The notes: generated by a model from the sequence alone, not told the origin. Counted from the stretch's first letter, positions 16,618-26,270 are shown. The stretch is 64,000 bases of DNA from CAVUBL01 sp963837945 (GCA_963837945.1 CAWIQD010000007.1:124001-188000); one strand, 5' to 3'. Program-made: numbers and translations.

Positions 16618-18381
16618 ATGAGCCCCCGGCCGCTCCGTCCGAGCCCCGCCGTCCACTGGGCGATCCTCGCCTCCCTGCTGCTCGCCCTGGCCCTCGGGGC
16701 CGCCACCTTCGACGCGCGCGCCTGGCCGGCGCTGGTCGGCGACGAGGCCACCTACCTGATGCAGGCCGAGAGCCTGGCGTGGGACCTCGACCTCACCTAC
16801 TCCCGCCGGGACTACGACCGCTTCGTCGAGCACTGGGGCCGGGCGCCGGAGGGGCTGATCCTGCAGAAGGGGAGCGGCAGCTCGGAGCTGGTCTACGGCA
16901 AGCCCCTGTTCTACGCCGCCTGGGCGGCGCCCTTCGTCCGCCTCTCTCCCACCCGCGGCCCGTTCGTCGCCAACGCGCTGCTGCTGGCCCTGGCGGCGGT
17001 CGCCGCGGCCCGGGCCCTGCGGCGCACCGTCGGCGCCGCGGCCCCCACCTGGGTCGCGCTCTTCGTCTTCGCCTCGGTCGCCTTCGACTACGTCTTCTGG
17101 GCCCATCTCGACCTGTTTCTCATGTGCGTCGCCGCCCTCGGGCTGGCACTGGTCTTCGGCCGCCCCTCCGGAGCGGACGGCGAGGCGGACGAGGAGCCGG
17201 CGGGGCGGCTCGTCCTGCGCTGGGCCGGCGCCGGCCTGCTGCTCGCGATCGTCGCCTTCAGCCGGCCGCTCTACCTGCCGCTCTTCCTGCCCGCCGCTCT
17301 GGCGGCCCCGCGCGGCCGGCGCCTTCGCGCGCTCGCCGGGCTGGCGGCCGGCGCCCTGCTCCTCGTCCTGGCGGCGGCCGGGATCCACGAGAAGCTGGCG
17401 GGCACCTGGACCAGCTACGGCGCCGAGCGCCGGAGCTTCAACTCCACCGTCGGCTTTCCGGAGGTGGACTTCCCGGAGACGGATTGGCAGCGGATGATCG
17501 AGGAATGGGGCAACGCCTCCTGGCTCAAGCGCCGCGACGTCTCGGCCTACTTCCACGGCGACGCCCGGCTCTGGACCTGGGACACGATCTACTTCCTGGC
17601 GGGGCGCTCGGTCGGCGTGCTGCCCTACTTCCTGCCCTTCGTCCTGGGCCTCCTGGGGCGGCCCCGGGGGTGGGCCCGGTGGTCGCTGCTGCTGGCGGTC
17701 GGGCTCACGGCGGCCGCCTTCTTCGTCGTGCGCCCGTTCAACTTTTACGGCGGTGGCGGGACGCTCGCGAACCGCTACTTCCTGCCCGTCTACCCGGCTC
17801 TCTGGTTCCTTCCGACCCGGCCGGTGCGGGGGCTCTGGCTGACCCTGGTGGCGGCCCTCGCCGCGCCCTTCCTCTGGCCGCTGTGGAGCTCGCCGCGCGG
17901 CTACCCGCTCGACGCGCGCGGCGTCTTCCGCTACGTTTCGCCCGCCGCCCGGGCGGTGCTGCCCTTCGAGACCACCCAGAACCACCTGAAGCCCGCCGGC
18001 CCGCGGGCGGACGTCAGCCACGACGGCCTCTGGGTCAAGTTCCTCGATCCGGCGGTCCGGGCGACCCCCGACGGCGCCACCCTGCTGCTCGAGGGTGCCG
18101 GCCGGGGCGAGCTGCTGGTGGGCGACGGGCGGCCGCTCGCGGCGCTCGACCTGGTGATCGAGGCGCCGGCGCTGCCGCTCCGGGTCACGGGCGGCCGGGT
18201 CGTCGCGCGCACGCCGGACCGGCCCGGCTGGGAGCGGCTTCGGATCGAGCTCGACGGGCCGCGGGCGGTCCATCCGATGTGGTGGACCGACGACGACTTC
18301 TACCTCTACCGTCTGACCCTCGATCCGCAGGAGGACCTCGATCGCACCTTCGCCTTCCGCCTCCGGCCCGCCGCCGGATGA
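16618..18381 (+). CDS. GT-C membrane glycosyltransferase (GT39/ArnT-like) with C-terminal soluble domain
   Basis: 587 residues from ATG 16618. After a first membrane helix comes the acidic motif ALVGDEATYLM, where the Asp-Glu pair matches the catalytic acidic motif in the first periplasmic loop of GT-C enzymes. About ten further hydrophobic segments run to residue 435, then a soluble tail of roughly 150 residues with beta-strand character. It shares VYGKPLFYAAWAAPF and PFNFYGGGGTLANRYF with the protein at 49903, so the two are paralogues. GT-C enzymes use polyprenyl-linked sugars and act outside the cytoplasmic membrane on lipid A, protein or glycan. Acceptor unknown. Confidence 0.75.
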   Translation: MSPRPLRPSPAVHWAILASLLLALALGAATFDARAWPALVGDEATYLMQAESLAWDLDLTYSRRDYDRFVEHWGRAPEGLILQKGSGSSELVYGKPLFYAAWAAPFVRLSPTRGPFVANALLLALAAVAAARALRRTVGAAAPTWVALFVFASVAFDYVFWAHLDLFLMCVAALGLALVFGRPSGADGEADEEPAGRLVLRWAGAGLLLAIVAFSRPLYLPLFLPAALAAPRGRRLRALAGLAAGALLLVLAAAGIHEKLAGTWTSYGAERRSFNSTVGFPEVDFPETDWQRMIEEWGNASWLKRRDVSAYFHGDARLWTWDTIYFLAGRSVGVLPYFLPFVLGLLGRPRGWARWSLLLAVGLTAAAFFVVRPFNFYGGGGTLANRYFLPVYPALWFLPTRPVRGLWLTLVAALAAPFLWPLWSSPRGYPLDARGVFRYVSPAARAVLPFETTQNHLKPAGPRADVSHDGLWVKFLDPAVRATPDGATLLLEGAGRGELLVGDGRPLAALDLVIEAPALPLRVTGGRVVARTPDRPGWERLRIELDGPRAVHPMWWTDDDFYLYRLTLDPQEDLDRTFAFRLRPAAG

Positions 18382-18421
18382 TCCGCGGAGATCCAGGGCG
18401 ACGGCTGCCGGCGCCGGCGGG

Positions 18422-19204
18422 CTAATCGGGGATCTCGACCGCCCGTCCCTCTTCCGGAAGCACCACCTCCACCTCGCCGGCGAGGCGCTCCTCGAGCTCG
18501 CGGCGGAGCGTCTCGAGATCGGCGCTCGTGCGCTCCGGGTGGAAGTGGACCGGCATCAGGCGGGCCACCCCGGCGGCGCGGGCGATCCGGGCCACCTGGT
18601 CCGCCGACGAGTGGCCGACGCCCGCCGCCTCGCCGCCGGCCCCGGCCCAGACTTCGTGGAGGAGCAGCTCGACGCCGGCTGCGAGCTCGGCGGTCCCCTC
18701 GTCGGCCACCGTGTCGGTGACGTAGGCGAGGCGGTCGGCGATGCGCAGGCCGATCGAGCCGCCCGGATGCTTCTGGCGCCGGATCCGCACCGGCAGGCCG
18801 GCGATCTCGTGGCTCTCCGAGGTCAGGCGGATCAGCTCGACGGACATCGGGAACTCGGGCAGGGGGATCGGGAAGAGCGGCGGGTGGATCAGCCGGCACA
18901 GCGCCTCGCCGGGATCGGAGTCGACCAGCGGCGGGCCCGGGGCGTAGATCCGCACCGGCCGCGACGGGCTCAGAGCCGGCAGGTAGGACAGACCGATCGT
19001 GTGGTCGAGGTGGAAGTGGCTGAGGACCAGCTCGAGATGGCCGCTGCCCTCGAGCCGGTCCGCGACCTCGGGCTCGAGGAGCCGAGAGATCCCGGTGCCG
19101 GCGTCGAGGACCACCACCGCTCCGCCCAGGCGGACCACGAAGCACATCGTCTGCCGCCCCCGGCTCGGGAAGTACCCGTTGACGCCCAGGGGGAGAACGA
19201 TCAT
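18422..19204 (-). CDS. Metallo-beta-lactamase-fold hydrolase
   Basis: 260 residues, no signal peptide. The metal site is clear: LVLSHFHLDHTIGL (HxHxDH), a later His in LLLHEVW, the Asp in AYVTDTV, and a C-terminal PVHFHPE. The strand before it, VVLDAGTGISRLL, resembles the RNase Z / phosphodiesterase branch. Substrate could be RNA, a cyclic nucleotide or a small ester. It stops 41 bases after the GT-C gene on the other strand and lies four bases downstream of the epimerase stop (19209), so it is likely in that operon. Confidence 0.78.
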   Translation of the reverse strand: MIVLPLGVNGYFPSRGRQTMCFVVRLGGAVVVLDAGTGISRLLEPEVADRLEGSGHLELVLSHFHLDHTIGLSYLPALSPSRPVRIYAPGPPLVDSDPGEALCRLIHPPLFPIPLPEFPMSVELIRLTSESHEIAGLPVRIRRQKHPGGSIGLRIADRLAYVTDTVADEGTAELAAGVELLLHEVWAGAGGEAAGVGHSSADQVARIARAAGVARLMPVHFHPERTSADLETLRRELEERLAGEVEVVLPEEGRAVEIPD

Positions 19205-19208
19205 CGGG

Positions 19209-20237
19209 CTACACCCAGCGCAGCTCGCGGTCCAGGCGCCCGGAGGCCATCAGGTCCCGGATCCAGGCCAGGCGCTTGAACTCGATGCCCTCGAAGCGCT
19301 CCCGGGTGAGGCCGTGCTCGCGGTAGGCGTCGTAGAGCTCCCGGGCGCCGCGCCGCGCGTCCCAGGCCGGCCGGAACCCGGGCAGGGTGCGCTCGATCTT
19401 CGAGCAGTCCACCCGGTAGCAGCGCTTGTCGGGACCGGCTCCGTCGGCGTAGGCGATCTCGCAGTCCGGAACGGTCTCGGCGACGATCTCGGCGAGCTCG
19501 CGGATGCGGTAGTTCTCGCTCGTCCGGCCGACGTTGAAGGCCTGGTCGTGGACCCGCTCCCGCGGTGCCTCGAGGGTCGCGAGGAAGGCCCGGGAGATGT
19601 CCTCGATGTGGACGATCGGCCGCCAGGGCGTGCCGTCCGAGAGCATCAGGATGCGGCCGGTGGTGAGCGCCCAGCCGACCAGGTTGTTGAGCACCAGGTC
19701 GAGGCGCAGGCGGGGCGAGACGCCGTAGGCGGTGGCGTTGCGCAGGTAGACCGGGCTGAAGCGGTCCGAAGCGAGCTCGCCGAGCCCTTGCTCCATGCGC
19801 ACCTTGGACACCCCGTACGGGGTGACCGGGTTGAACGGCGCCGACTCGTCGAGGAAGTCGTCGCCGGCCGCGCCGTAGGTCGAGCAGGAGGAGGAGAAGA
19901 GGAAGCGCTCGACGCCCGCCTCCCGGGCCAGCCGGGCGAGGCGCAGCGACGCCTCCTCGTTGATCCGGTAGGTGAGGTCGGCGTCGAGATCGCCCAGCGG
20001 GTCGTTCGACAGCCCGCCCAGGTGGATCACGGCGTCGAAGCCTTCGAGGTCGCGGGCGGCGACGTCGCGCAGGTCCTTGGCGAGCGCCGGCACCCGGGCG
20101 AGCGCCTCTTGCGGGCCGAGCAGGCAGCCCTCGAAGAGCCCGGAGTCGAGCCCCACGACGTCGTGGCCCGCCGTCCGGAGCATCGGCACCATGACCGCGC
20201 CGATGTAGCCGTCGTGACCTGTGACCAGTACTCTCAT
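19209..20237 (-). CDS. NAD-dependent nucleotide-sugar epimerase/dehydratase
   Basis: 342 residues, extended SDR. The NAD motif VLVTGHDGYIG begins at residue 3, the catalytic Ser is in FSSSCSTYG, and Tyr and Lys are in TPYGVSKVRME. PWRPIVHIEDISRAF is the usual substrate-side motif. The family includes sugar 4,6-dehydratases, epimerases and 4-ketoreductases; the CDP- or dTDP-sugar from the rfbF-rfbC operon is a plausible substrate but this is inference. ATG at 20237 starts exactly before the Rossmann strand. The MBL gene follows at four bases. Confidence 0.83.
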   Translation of the reverse strand: MRVLVTGHDGYIGAVMVPMLRTAGHDVVGLDSGLFEGCLLGPQEALARVPALAKDLRDVAARDLEGFDAVIHLGGLSNDPLGDLDADLTYRINEEASLRLARLAREAGVERFLFSSSCSTYGAAGDDFLDESAPFNPVTPYGVSKVRMEQGLGELASDRFSPVYLRNATAYGVSPRLRLDLVLNNLVGWALTTGRILMLSDGTPWRPIVHIEDISRAFLATLEAPRERVHDQAFNVGRTSENYRIRELAEIVAETVPDCEIAYADGAGPDKRCYRVDCSKIERTLPGFRPAWDARRGARELYDAYREHGLTRERFEGIEFKRLAWIRDLMASGRLDRELRWV

Positions 20238-20337
20238 GTGCGCTATCCTGGGCCGCGGCCCGCGGCGGAGCCAGGCTAGCAGAGGCGGCTCCGCCACGCC
20301 AGCGCACGCCCGCCGCGCCGCCCGCCGGCTCCCCGAC

Positions 20338-22203
20338 ATGCCCCGCCCGCGACTCCGGTCCCTCGTCCTCGAGCCCGTGGCCCTCGCCCTCGCCGCGGCG
20401 CTCACCGTCGGTGCCGGCCTCGGGCTCGCCTCCGGCGCCTCGTACTTGCGGGGCGGCTTCCCCTGGCTGGCCCTGGCGAGCGCCCGCACGGGCGTCGACC
20501 GGTTCCTCGCCGGCGCCCTCGCCTACCTCCTCCTCTACCTGCTGCTCCGGGCCCTCGCGCGGCGACGCGGGCTGGGGCCGACCGCGGCTTGCCTCGCCGC
20601 CGCGGCCCTCGCTTCGGTGCCGTTCGGGCTCGCCTGGGCCCTCCTCTTCAACCTCTACCGGGCCCTCCGGCCGTCGGACCTGCTGCACCGCTACGGCCTG
20701 GTGCCCAACCTCCGGCTCCTGGGGCTCTTCTGCCTGTCGGCGGCGCTCGCCGCGGGCGTGGTCCTGGTCTGGACACGGCGCCGCGTCGCCAGGGAGCTGC
20801 GGCCTCCGCTCGCCGCGGTCCTGGTGCTCGCCGGTCTCGCCCTGGGGCTCAACGTGTTGCCGGCGGTCGCCGTCGCACTGCTGCCGGCGCCCTCCGGAGC
20901 GCGGCCGAACGTGATCGTCATCCTGGTCGACGCGCTGCGCCGGGACGAGCTCGGCTGCTACGGCTACCCGCGCGCCACCTCGCCGGCGATCGACGCCTTC
21001 GCCCACGACGCCGTGGTCTTCGACCAGGCGATCAGCCAGAGCACCTTCACCAAGTCGAGCATCTCCTCGCTGTTCACCGGCCGCTACCCCTACCAGCACG
21101 GGGTCTACTGGGGCGACCGGCGCGACACCGCGAACCACCTGTCCTCGGACGTGCTGTCCCAGCGCGAGACGACGCTCGCCGAGGCGCTGCGCACCCGCGA
21201 CTACCTGACCGCGGCGTGGGTCCAGAACAGCCACCTGCGGCCCTACATGGGCTTCGCGCAGGGCTTCGTCAGCTACCTCGACCAGCAGGGCGACGCCGAG
21301 CGCATCACCCGCCGCTACCTCGCCTGGCTCCGGGGGCCGGCCCGGCTGCACCCGTTCTTCACCTACCTCCACTACATCGACCTCCACGACCCCTACCAGC
21401 CGCCGCCGCCCTACGACGGGATGTTCGGCGACGGCGGGGACGCCTACCAGGGGATCGACCTCGACCAATGGGGGGCCTATCTCGCCGGCGTGCGGGCGGG
21501 GACGATCCAGGTCTCTCCCGAGCGGGTGGCCCGCTTCCGGGCCCTCTACGACGGCGAGGTGCGCGAGGTCGACGACCAGCTCGCCCGCCTGTTCGCGGCG
21601 CTGCGGGCCCGAGGCCTCTACGACCGCAGCCTGATCGTGCTCACCGCCGACCACGGCGACGGCTTCCTGGAGCACGGCTTCGTCTCGCACAGCGCGACGC
21701 CCTACGAGGAGCTGGTGCGGGTGCCCTTGATCGTCAAGCTCCCCGGCCAGCGCCACGCGGGTCGCCGGGTCACCCGCCAGGTCCGCTTGATCGACCTCTT
21801 CCCGACCGTCCTCGACCTGGTCGGGATTCGGCCGCCGCGCGACGTCGCGGGCTGCAGCCTGCTGCCCCTGACCTCGAGCCCGCCCGGCGCCTGGCCTCCC
21901 GATCCCTCCTGCGCCTGGGCGGTGACCGAGATCGCCGAGGAGGAAGGCGCCAAGCCGACGCTCGCGATCCGCGGCGGCGGCTTCAAGTACATCCGCACGG
22001 CGCACGGCGAGGAGCTCTACGACCTCGGCAGCGATCCCGGCGAGCACCACGACCTGATCGCCAGCGCCGGCCCGGAGCGCCTCGCGCCGTTGCGCCGGAT
22101 GGCCGACCGGATCGAGGCGGAGCGCGCCCGCAGCCACGCCGGATCGGTGGTCCTCGACGAGCAGACGATCCGCGAGCTCAAAGCCCTCGGCTACATCGAG
22201 TAG
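20338..22203 (+). CDS. Membrane-anchored sulfatase-like alkaline phosphatase superfamily enzyme, Thr-type
   Basis: 621 residues. Five hydrophobic segments fill residues 10-185; the catalytic domain starts at NVIVILVDALRRDELG (about 191) with the metal Asp. The segment TFTKSSISSLFTGRYP aligns to the sulfatase signature CxPSRxxLLTGR but has Thr238 in place of Cys/Ser, so it cannot carry formylglycine. YIDLHDPYQ and TADHGDGFLEHG supply the other metal ligands. Thr is the nucleophile in LtaS and EptA-type phosphotransferases, which also have an N-terminal membrane part. I therefore infer phospho-group transfer or hydrolysis at the envelope. It ends in LKALGYIE, a tail shared with three other proteins of this window. 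Confidence 0.8.
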   Translation: MPRPRLRSLVLEPVALALAAALTVGAGLGLASGASYLRGGFPWLALASARTGVDRFLAGALAYLLLYLLLRALARRRGLGPTAACLAAAALASVPFGLAWALLFNLYRALRPSDLLHRYGLVPNLRLLGLFCLSAALAAGVVLVWTRRRVARELRPPLAAVLVLAGLALGLNVLPAVAVALLPAPSGARPNVIVILVDALRRDELGCYGYPRATSPAIDAFAHDAVVFDQAISQSTFTKSSISSLFTGRYPYQHGVYWGDRRDTANHLSSDVLSQRETTLAEALRTRDYLTAAWVQNSHLRPYMGFAQGFVSYLDQQGDAERITRRYLAWLRGPARLHPFFTYLHYIDLHDPYQPPPPYDGMFGDGGDAYQGIDLDQWGAYLAGVRAGTIQVSPERVARFRALYDGEVREVDDQLARLFAALRARGLYDRSLIVLTADHGDGFLEHGFVSHSATPYEELVRVPLIVKLPGQRHAGRRVTRQVRLIDLFPTVLDLVGIRPPRDVAGCSLLPLTSSPPGAWPPDPSCAWAVTEIAEEEGAKPTLAIRGGGFKYIRTAHGEELYDLGSDPGEHHDLIASAGPERLAPLRRMADRIEAERARSHAGSVVLDEQTIRELKALGYIE

Positions 22204-22271
22204 ATCGGGCCCTGCCGGCTCGAGCGGCCGGTTTCCCTTTGGTCATCGGAAGTTGTCGGCGAATTCGGGAC

Positions 22272-22300
22272 TTGGCAACGCGTGCAGGATCTGCTATGCT
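22272..22300 (+). promoter_or_regulatory. Sigma-70-type promoter for secreted protein at 22353
   Basis: TTGGCA at 22272-22277 and TATGCT at 22295-22300 are separated by exactly 17 bases, and TGC before the -10 gives an extended -10. Predicted start near 22307, leaving a leader of about 45 bases. The local region is much AT-richer than the window average. This is the best promoter seen here. Confidence 0.7.
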
Positions 22301-22352
22301 TCTGCAAATTTAGCTCGTATCTGACCATCGACCCTATGGAGTACTCACGCCG

Positions 22353-23765
22353 ATGAGACGCACACTGTGCCTGTACGCCGCCCTTCTCGTCCTCCTGGGA
22401 ACCGTCCCCGCGTGGGCCGGAACCGTCTACGTCCCCGTGCTGAGCCAGAACGGCGTCGATGGCGTCACGTACGTCACACGCGTCTGGCTGACCAACGAAG
22501 GCGCCAACGCCCAGACCGTCGAGAGCCTGCTCCTGCCGTTGAACTCTGACGGCACCAAGGGGCGTGACGAGTCGGGCAAGGCGTCCACCAAGACGGTGGT
22601 CCGGCCGGGAGCGACGGTCGTGCTCGAGCTCGACGGGGAGTCGGGCCTGCTCGAGCTCACCACCGACAGCGCCGCCGCCGGCCGGCTGGCGGTGAACGCC
22701 GAGCTGCGCAATCCGCAGCAGGTGGCCTCCGAGAGGACCCACGACACCGTGCCCGTGGTGACCTCGAAGAGCATGATCGAGGCGGGCAGCGCCTTGACGC
22801 TCCAGGGGCTCCGGCGGACCGGCTCGGGCGTCTTCACCAACGTGGTGCTGGTGAACCTCGGTCACGAGGCGGCGCAGTGCACGGTGAAGGTCTTCCGGGC
22901 GGGCGGCCAGCAGATCGCCGGCACGGTGATCCTGCCGCTGAAGGCGCTCTCCGCCGTCCAGTTCCCGGACGCCCTCGACCTCCTCGGCGAAGGCGCGATC
23001 CAGGACGTCAACGCGCAGCTCTCTTGCGACCAGCCGTTCTACGGGTTCCTGACCAAGTACTCGAGCGAGACCGGCGACGTGCTGGTGAGCCCGCCCTCGG
23101 CGACCGCCGACTCGTCGCTCGAGGTGCCGGGTGACGCCACCCCCCCGCAGCCCTCGGTCCCGGGCGCGATCGTGTTCAGCCGCTCCGGCACGTTCCACAT
23201 CCCCACCCCCGCCGACCCGAGCAAGATCTTCAACATCGCCGTGCCGGACGGCAGCTCCTTCCACAACGTCACCGTCGACTTCGACTTCTACCACGGCGGC
23301 TGGTTCGCCAAGGACCCGAGCGGCCTGCACAGCATCTTCTGGCTCCACCGGGGCGCCTACGGAGGCCCGGGAAACTGGCCGCAGTGGGTGGGCAACATCA
23401 CGGCCTTCGCCAACGCGTACGGCCCGGGCAAGAACAAGATCAAGATGGTCTCGAACATGAACCAGTCGCGCTACGAGGCCAAGTCCTCCGGCACCGCGGA
23501 CTACGCCCTCCAGCCCGGGCACACCTACCACGTCCATTTCGAGTACGACACCTCGAAGGGCCGGTCCGAGCTGACCTTCTCGGAGAACGGCAGCGTGGTG
23601 AGGACGCTCGACATGCCGACCACGGTCAAGAAGCTCCAGCCCGACAGCGACGACGCCTGGATGATCTACTTCGGCCACGAGAACCAGTACGGCACCGGCA
23701 ACGGCGCCGAGCGTCCCAGCTACGGCTGGCGCTATCAGAATCTGCGGGTCGAGTTCCTCCCCTGA
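22353..23765 (+). CDS. Secreted two-domain protein of unknown function, copy A
   Basis: 470 residues with a signal peptide (LCLYAALLVLLGTVPAWAG, cleavage near residue 22). The N-terminal domain (about 23-255) is beta-rich and starts TVYVPVLSQNG; a short Pro-rich linker (GDATPPQPSVPG) leads to a C-terminal domain (about 270-470) with FDFYHGGWFAKDPSG, HSIFWLHRGAYGGPGNWP and WMIYFGHENQYG, rich in Trp, Tyr and Gly, like a jelly-roll carbohydrate-binding domain. This lectin-like reading is inference. The next gene is a paralogue of nearly the same length. It has its own promoter and a strong terminator, so it is likely well expressed and acts outside the cell. Confidence 0.72.
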   Translation: MRRTLCLYAALLVLLGTVPAWAGTVYVPVLSQNGVDGVTYVTRVWLTNEGANAQTVESLLLPLNSDGTKGRDESGKASTKTVVRPGATVVLELDGESGLLELTTDSAAAGRLAVNAELRNPQQVASERTHDTVPVVTSKSMIEAGSALTLQGLRRTGSGVFTNVVLVNLGHEAAQCTVKVFRAGGQQIAGTVILPLKALSAVQFPDALDLLGEGAIQDVNAQLSCDQPFYGFLTKYSSETGDVLVSPPSATADSSLEVPGDATPPQPSVPGAIVFSRSGTFHIPTPADPSKIFNIAVPDGSSFHNVTVDFDFYHGGWFAKDPSGLHSIFWLHRGAYGGPGNWPQWVGNITAFANAYGPGKNKIKMVSNMNQSRYEAKSSGTADYALQPGHTYHVHFEYDTSKGRSELTFSENGSVVRTLDMPTTVKKLQPDSDDAWMIYFGHENQYGTGNGAERPSYGWRYQNLRVEFLP

Positions 23766-23795
23766 CCGGCGCGCCGGGGCCCCGAGCCCGCGACG

Positions 23796-23834
23796 AAACC
23801 GGCGTGGGCCCTTCGGGGTCCCGCCGGTTTTTTG
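23796..23834 (+). terminator. Rho-independent terminator after secreted protein A
   Basis: AAACCGGCG (23796-23804) pairs with CGCCGGTTT (23822-23830), with an inner GGGCCC-TTCG-GGGTCC part and a UUCG-type loop, followed by a T tract. It lies 30 bases after the stop at 23765, between the two paralogues. Confidence 0.85.
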
Positions 23835-23866
23835 TTGGCCGGCCGGGGTGTCGCGGGGGAGTGAGA

Positions 23867-23872
23867 TATGCT
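23867..23872 (+). promoter_or_regulatory. Possible -10 element for secreted protein B
   Basis: TATGCT, identical to the -10 hexamer upstream of copy A, in an AT-rich patch 51 bases before the GTG at 23923. No clear -35 is found at 17 bases. Confidence 0.4.
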
Positions 23873-23922
23873 ACAGTAGCAATTCGTCTTTCTGCGAACC
23901 GAACCCCCGGGGGACTCGAATC

Positions 23923-25333
23923 GTGCGACGCGTGTGTCTGTTCTGCCTTCTCGCTCTCCTGGCCTGGACGCTCCCCGTCGCGGCCGGAACCCTCTACGTA
24001 CCCGTCCTGCAGCTCGAAACGCCCGCCGGGACCTCGTACACCACCAGGATCTGGCTGACCAACGTGGGCCGGCAGACGGCGGTCGTCGAGACCCTCTTCC
24101 TGGCCGAGGCTTCGGACGGCACCGGGGCGAGGGGATCGACCGCCAGGCTATCGGTCGCCGCGGGGGCGACGAAGGTCGTGACCCGTGCCGGCAAGAATGG
24201 GATGCTCGAGATCCAGGCGCCCGACTCCGTGGTGGTCGACGCCGAGATCCGCAACAGCGGGCAGGTCGGAGCGCGCGAGGTCTTCGGCAACCCGCCGGTG
24301 ATCTGGTCGGGCGACGCGATCGGCACCGGCACCACGGTCGTTCTCCAGGGCTCGCGACGGACCCGGATGGGGGTGACCACCCACCTGGGGCTGGTCAACC
24401 TGGGCCACCTCAAGAGCAACTGTGACGTCCAGGTCTTCGCCGCCGGCGGCGAGAAGCTGGGCGCCGCCACCGGTCTGCAGCTGCCCGCCCTCTCGAGCGT
24501 CCTGGTACCCGACTCCCTGGGAGTCCTGGGCCTCGACCAGCTCGGCGACGTCAACTTCCGCGTGTCGTGCGCCCGTCCATTCTACGCCTATCTCGCCCAG
24601 CAGACCGACGCGGGCGACGTCGCCTTCTTCCGCCCATCGCCGAGCGGCGCCTCGACCCTCGCGCCGCCGGACGCCCCCGGTGCCGATCCGGGATCCGATC
24701 CCGGACCGGATCCAAGCGCCGGGAAGCTCGGTCGTCTTCACCCGCGGCGGGACTTTCCACGTCCCCACCAAGGCCGACCCGACCCGGATCTTCAACATCC
24801 ACGTGCCGTCGAACCGGACCTTCCACCGAGCGGTGGTGGATTTCGACGTCTACCACGGCGGCTGGTTCGCCAAGGACCCGAGCGGCAACCACAGCCTCTT
24901 CTGGCTCCATCGGGGCTCCTACGGCGGCCCCCAGGACTGGCCGCAGTGGACGGGGAACATCACCGGGTTCGCCAACGCCTTCGGTCCTGGGAAGGGCGGC
25001 AATGCGGTCAAGGTCGTCTCCAACATGGGCCTCTCGAAGAAGCAGGACAAGGTCCGGGGCAAGGCGGGCGTCACCCTCCAGGCCGGCAAGACCTACCACG
25101 TGCACTTCGACTACGACACCGGCAAGGGCAAGGCGACCCTGAAGCTCACCCGCGCCGGCGCGCCGGTCGCGACCACGGTCATGCCGACCACCGTCAAGAC
25201 CCTGCGGGCGGACTCCAGCCAGACCTGGATGATCTACTTCGGGCACGAGAACGAGTACGGCAAGAACGTCGGGGCCGAGCGACCGACCTACGGCTGGAAG
25301 TACCAGAACCTCGAGGTCCGCTTCATCCCCTGA
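23923..25333 (+). CDS. Secreted two-domain protein of unknown function, copy B (one frame break)
   Basis: About 469 residues, a paralogue of the preceding gene. GTG 23923 gives a signal peptide (VCLFCLLALLAWTLPVAAG) followed by TLYVPVLQLET. The N-terminal domain stays in one frame to the linker DPGSDPGPDP; a break at about 24690-24735 shifts the C-terminal domain, which then reads FHVPTKADPTRIFNIHVPS, DVYHGGWFAKDPSG, HSLFWLHRGSYGGPQDWP and WMIYFGHENEYG to 25333. The near-identical total length to copy A and intact domains on both sides argue for a sequencing error in the repetitive linker. Linker composition (Gly-Asp-Pro-Ser) is common in secreted proteins. The end overlaps the convergent epimerase by 11 bases. 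Confidence 0.7.
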
Positions 25334-26270
25334 TCGCCCCGGCGGCGAGGGCTTCGCGGTACCACAGGGCGGTGCCGCGGAGGCCTTCGTCGAGAGGCAC
25401 CGTGGGGCCCCAGCCGGTGCGGCGCCGGGTGGTCTCGACGTCCGCGCGACGGACCACCTCGCGAGGCCGGTCGGGTCGCTCGCCGAAGCCGAGCTCGGCC
25501 CCGGGGCGAACCAGGGAAGCGAGCCGCTCGACCACCTCGCGCACCGTCACCAGCACGCCCGACCCCAGGTCCAGGTGCTCGCCCTCGATCCCCGGCGCCG
25601 TCGCCAGCGCCAGCAGCCCTTCGACCGCGTCGTCGACGTGGAGCCAGTCGACCGGCCGGCGGCCCGAGCCAAAGCGGGGGTGCTCTCCCCGGAGCAAGGA
25701 GACAACGGTGTACGGGACGAGCTTCTCGAGGTCGGTCTGCCCCGGCCCGTAGACCATGAACAGCCGCGCCGCGACCACCGGCGTCCCGTAGAGAGCGTGG
25801 AACATCCGGGCGTAGGCGCTCGCCGCGCCCTTGGCCGCGGCGTAGGGCGAGGCGGGGATGGGCGACGGTGCCTCCGGCGAGGGCTCCGGCTCCTCCTGCG
25901 AGCCGGCGAGGACCAGGCGCCGGCAGCCCGCCTCCTGGACCGCGGCCAGCAGGTTGACGGTGCTCGCGAGGTTGCCTTCGAAGGTCGGCAGCACCGCCGC
26001 CAGGTCGCGCGAGCCGGAGACGTGGCTCGCCAGGTGGACGACCAGGTCGGGCCGCGCCTCCGCGACCAGGGCGCGGGCGCCGCCCGGAGCCGCCAGATCG
26101 CCGTGGGAGAAGCCCTCGAAGCCGCCGAACGGCGCCGGCGAGCGCCGGGCCGCGCCGTGGAGCCGCACCCCGAGATCGAGCAGGCGCCGGCAGACGGCCC
26201 GTCCGACGAAGCCGGAGGCACCGGTGACCAGCACGCGCTCGCCGGCGAGCCCGGCCGGCCCTCCGTTCAC
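25323..26270 (-). CDS. NAD-dependent epimerase/dehydratase family protein
   Basis: 315 residues, extended SDR. VLVTGASGFVGRAVCRRLL is the NAD site, LVVHLASHVSGSRD the next strand, and ASPYAAAKGAASAYARMFH carries the catalytic Tyr-Lys pair; RLFMVYGPGQ and VDWLHVDDAVEGL are typical of sugar-nucleotide enzymes. The Ser/Thr of the triad is probably in AGSQEE, which is altered from the usual SSxxVYG. It is probably a GDP- or dTDP-sugar reductase or epimerase. It is divergent from the desaturase and overlaps the secreted gene by 11 bases. Confidence 0.8.
   Translation of the reverse strand: MNGGPAGLAGERVLVTGASGFVGRAVCRRLLDLGVRLHGAARRSPAPFGGFEGFSHGDLAAPGGARALVAEARPDLVVHLASHVSGSRDLAAVLPTFEGNLASTVNLLAAVQEAGCRRLVLAGSQEEPEPSPEAPSPIPASPYAAAKGAASAYARMFHALYGTPVVAARLFMVYGPGQTDLEKLVPYTVVSLLRGEHPRFGSGRRPVDWLHVDDAVEGLLALATAPGIEGEHLDLGSGVLVTVREVVERLASLVRPGAELGFGERPDRPREVVRRADVETTRRRTGWGPTVPLDEGLRGTALWYREALAAGAIRG

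Noticed and set aside
19201..22137. A 978-codon minus-strand frame opposite the sulfatase-like gene
   Set aside because: Composition is that of an antisense shadow; the plus-strand frame has membrane segments and all metal motifs.
22204..22245. Possible terminator after the gene at 20338 (CCGG...CCGG followed by TTTCCCTTT)
   Set aside because: The stem is short with an interrupted T tract; not strong enough to list.
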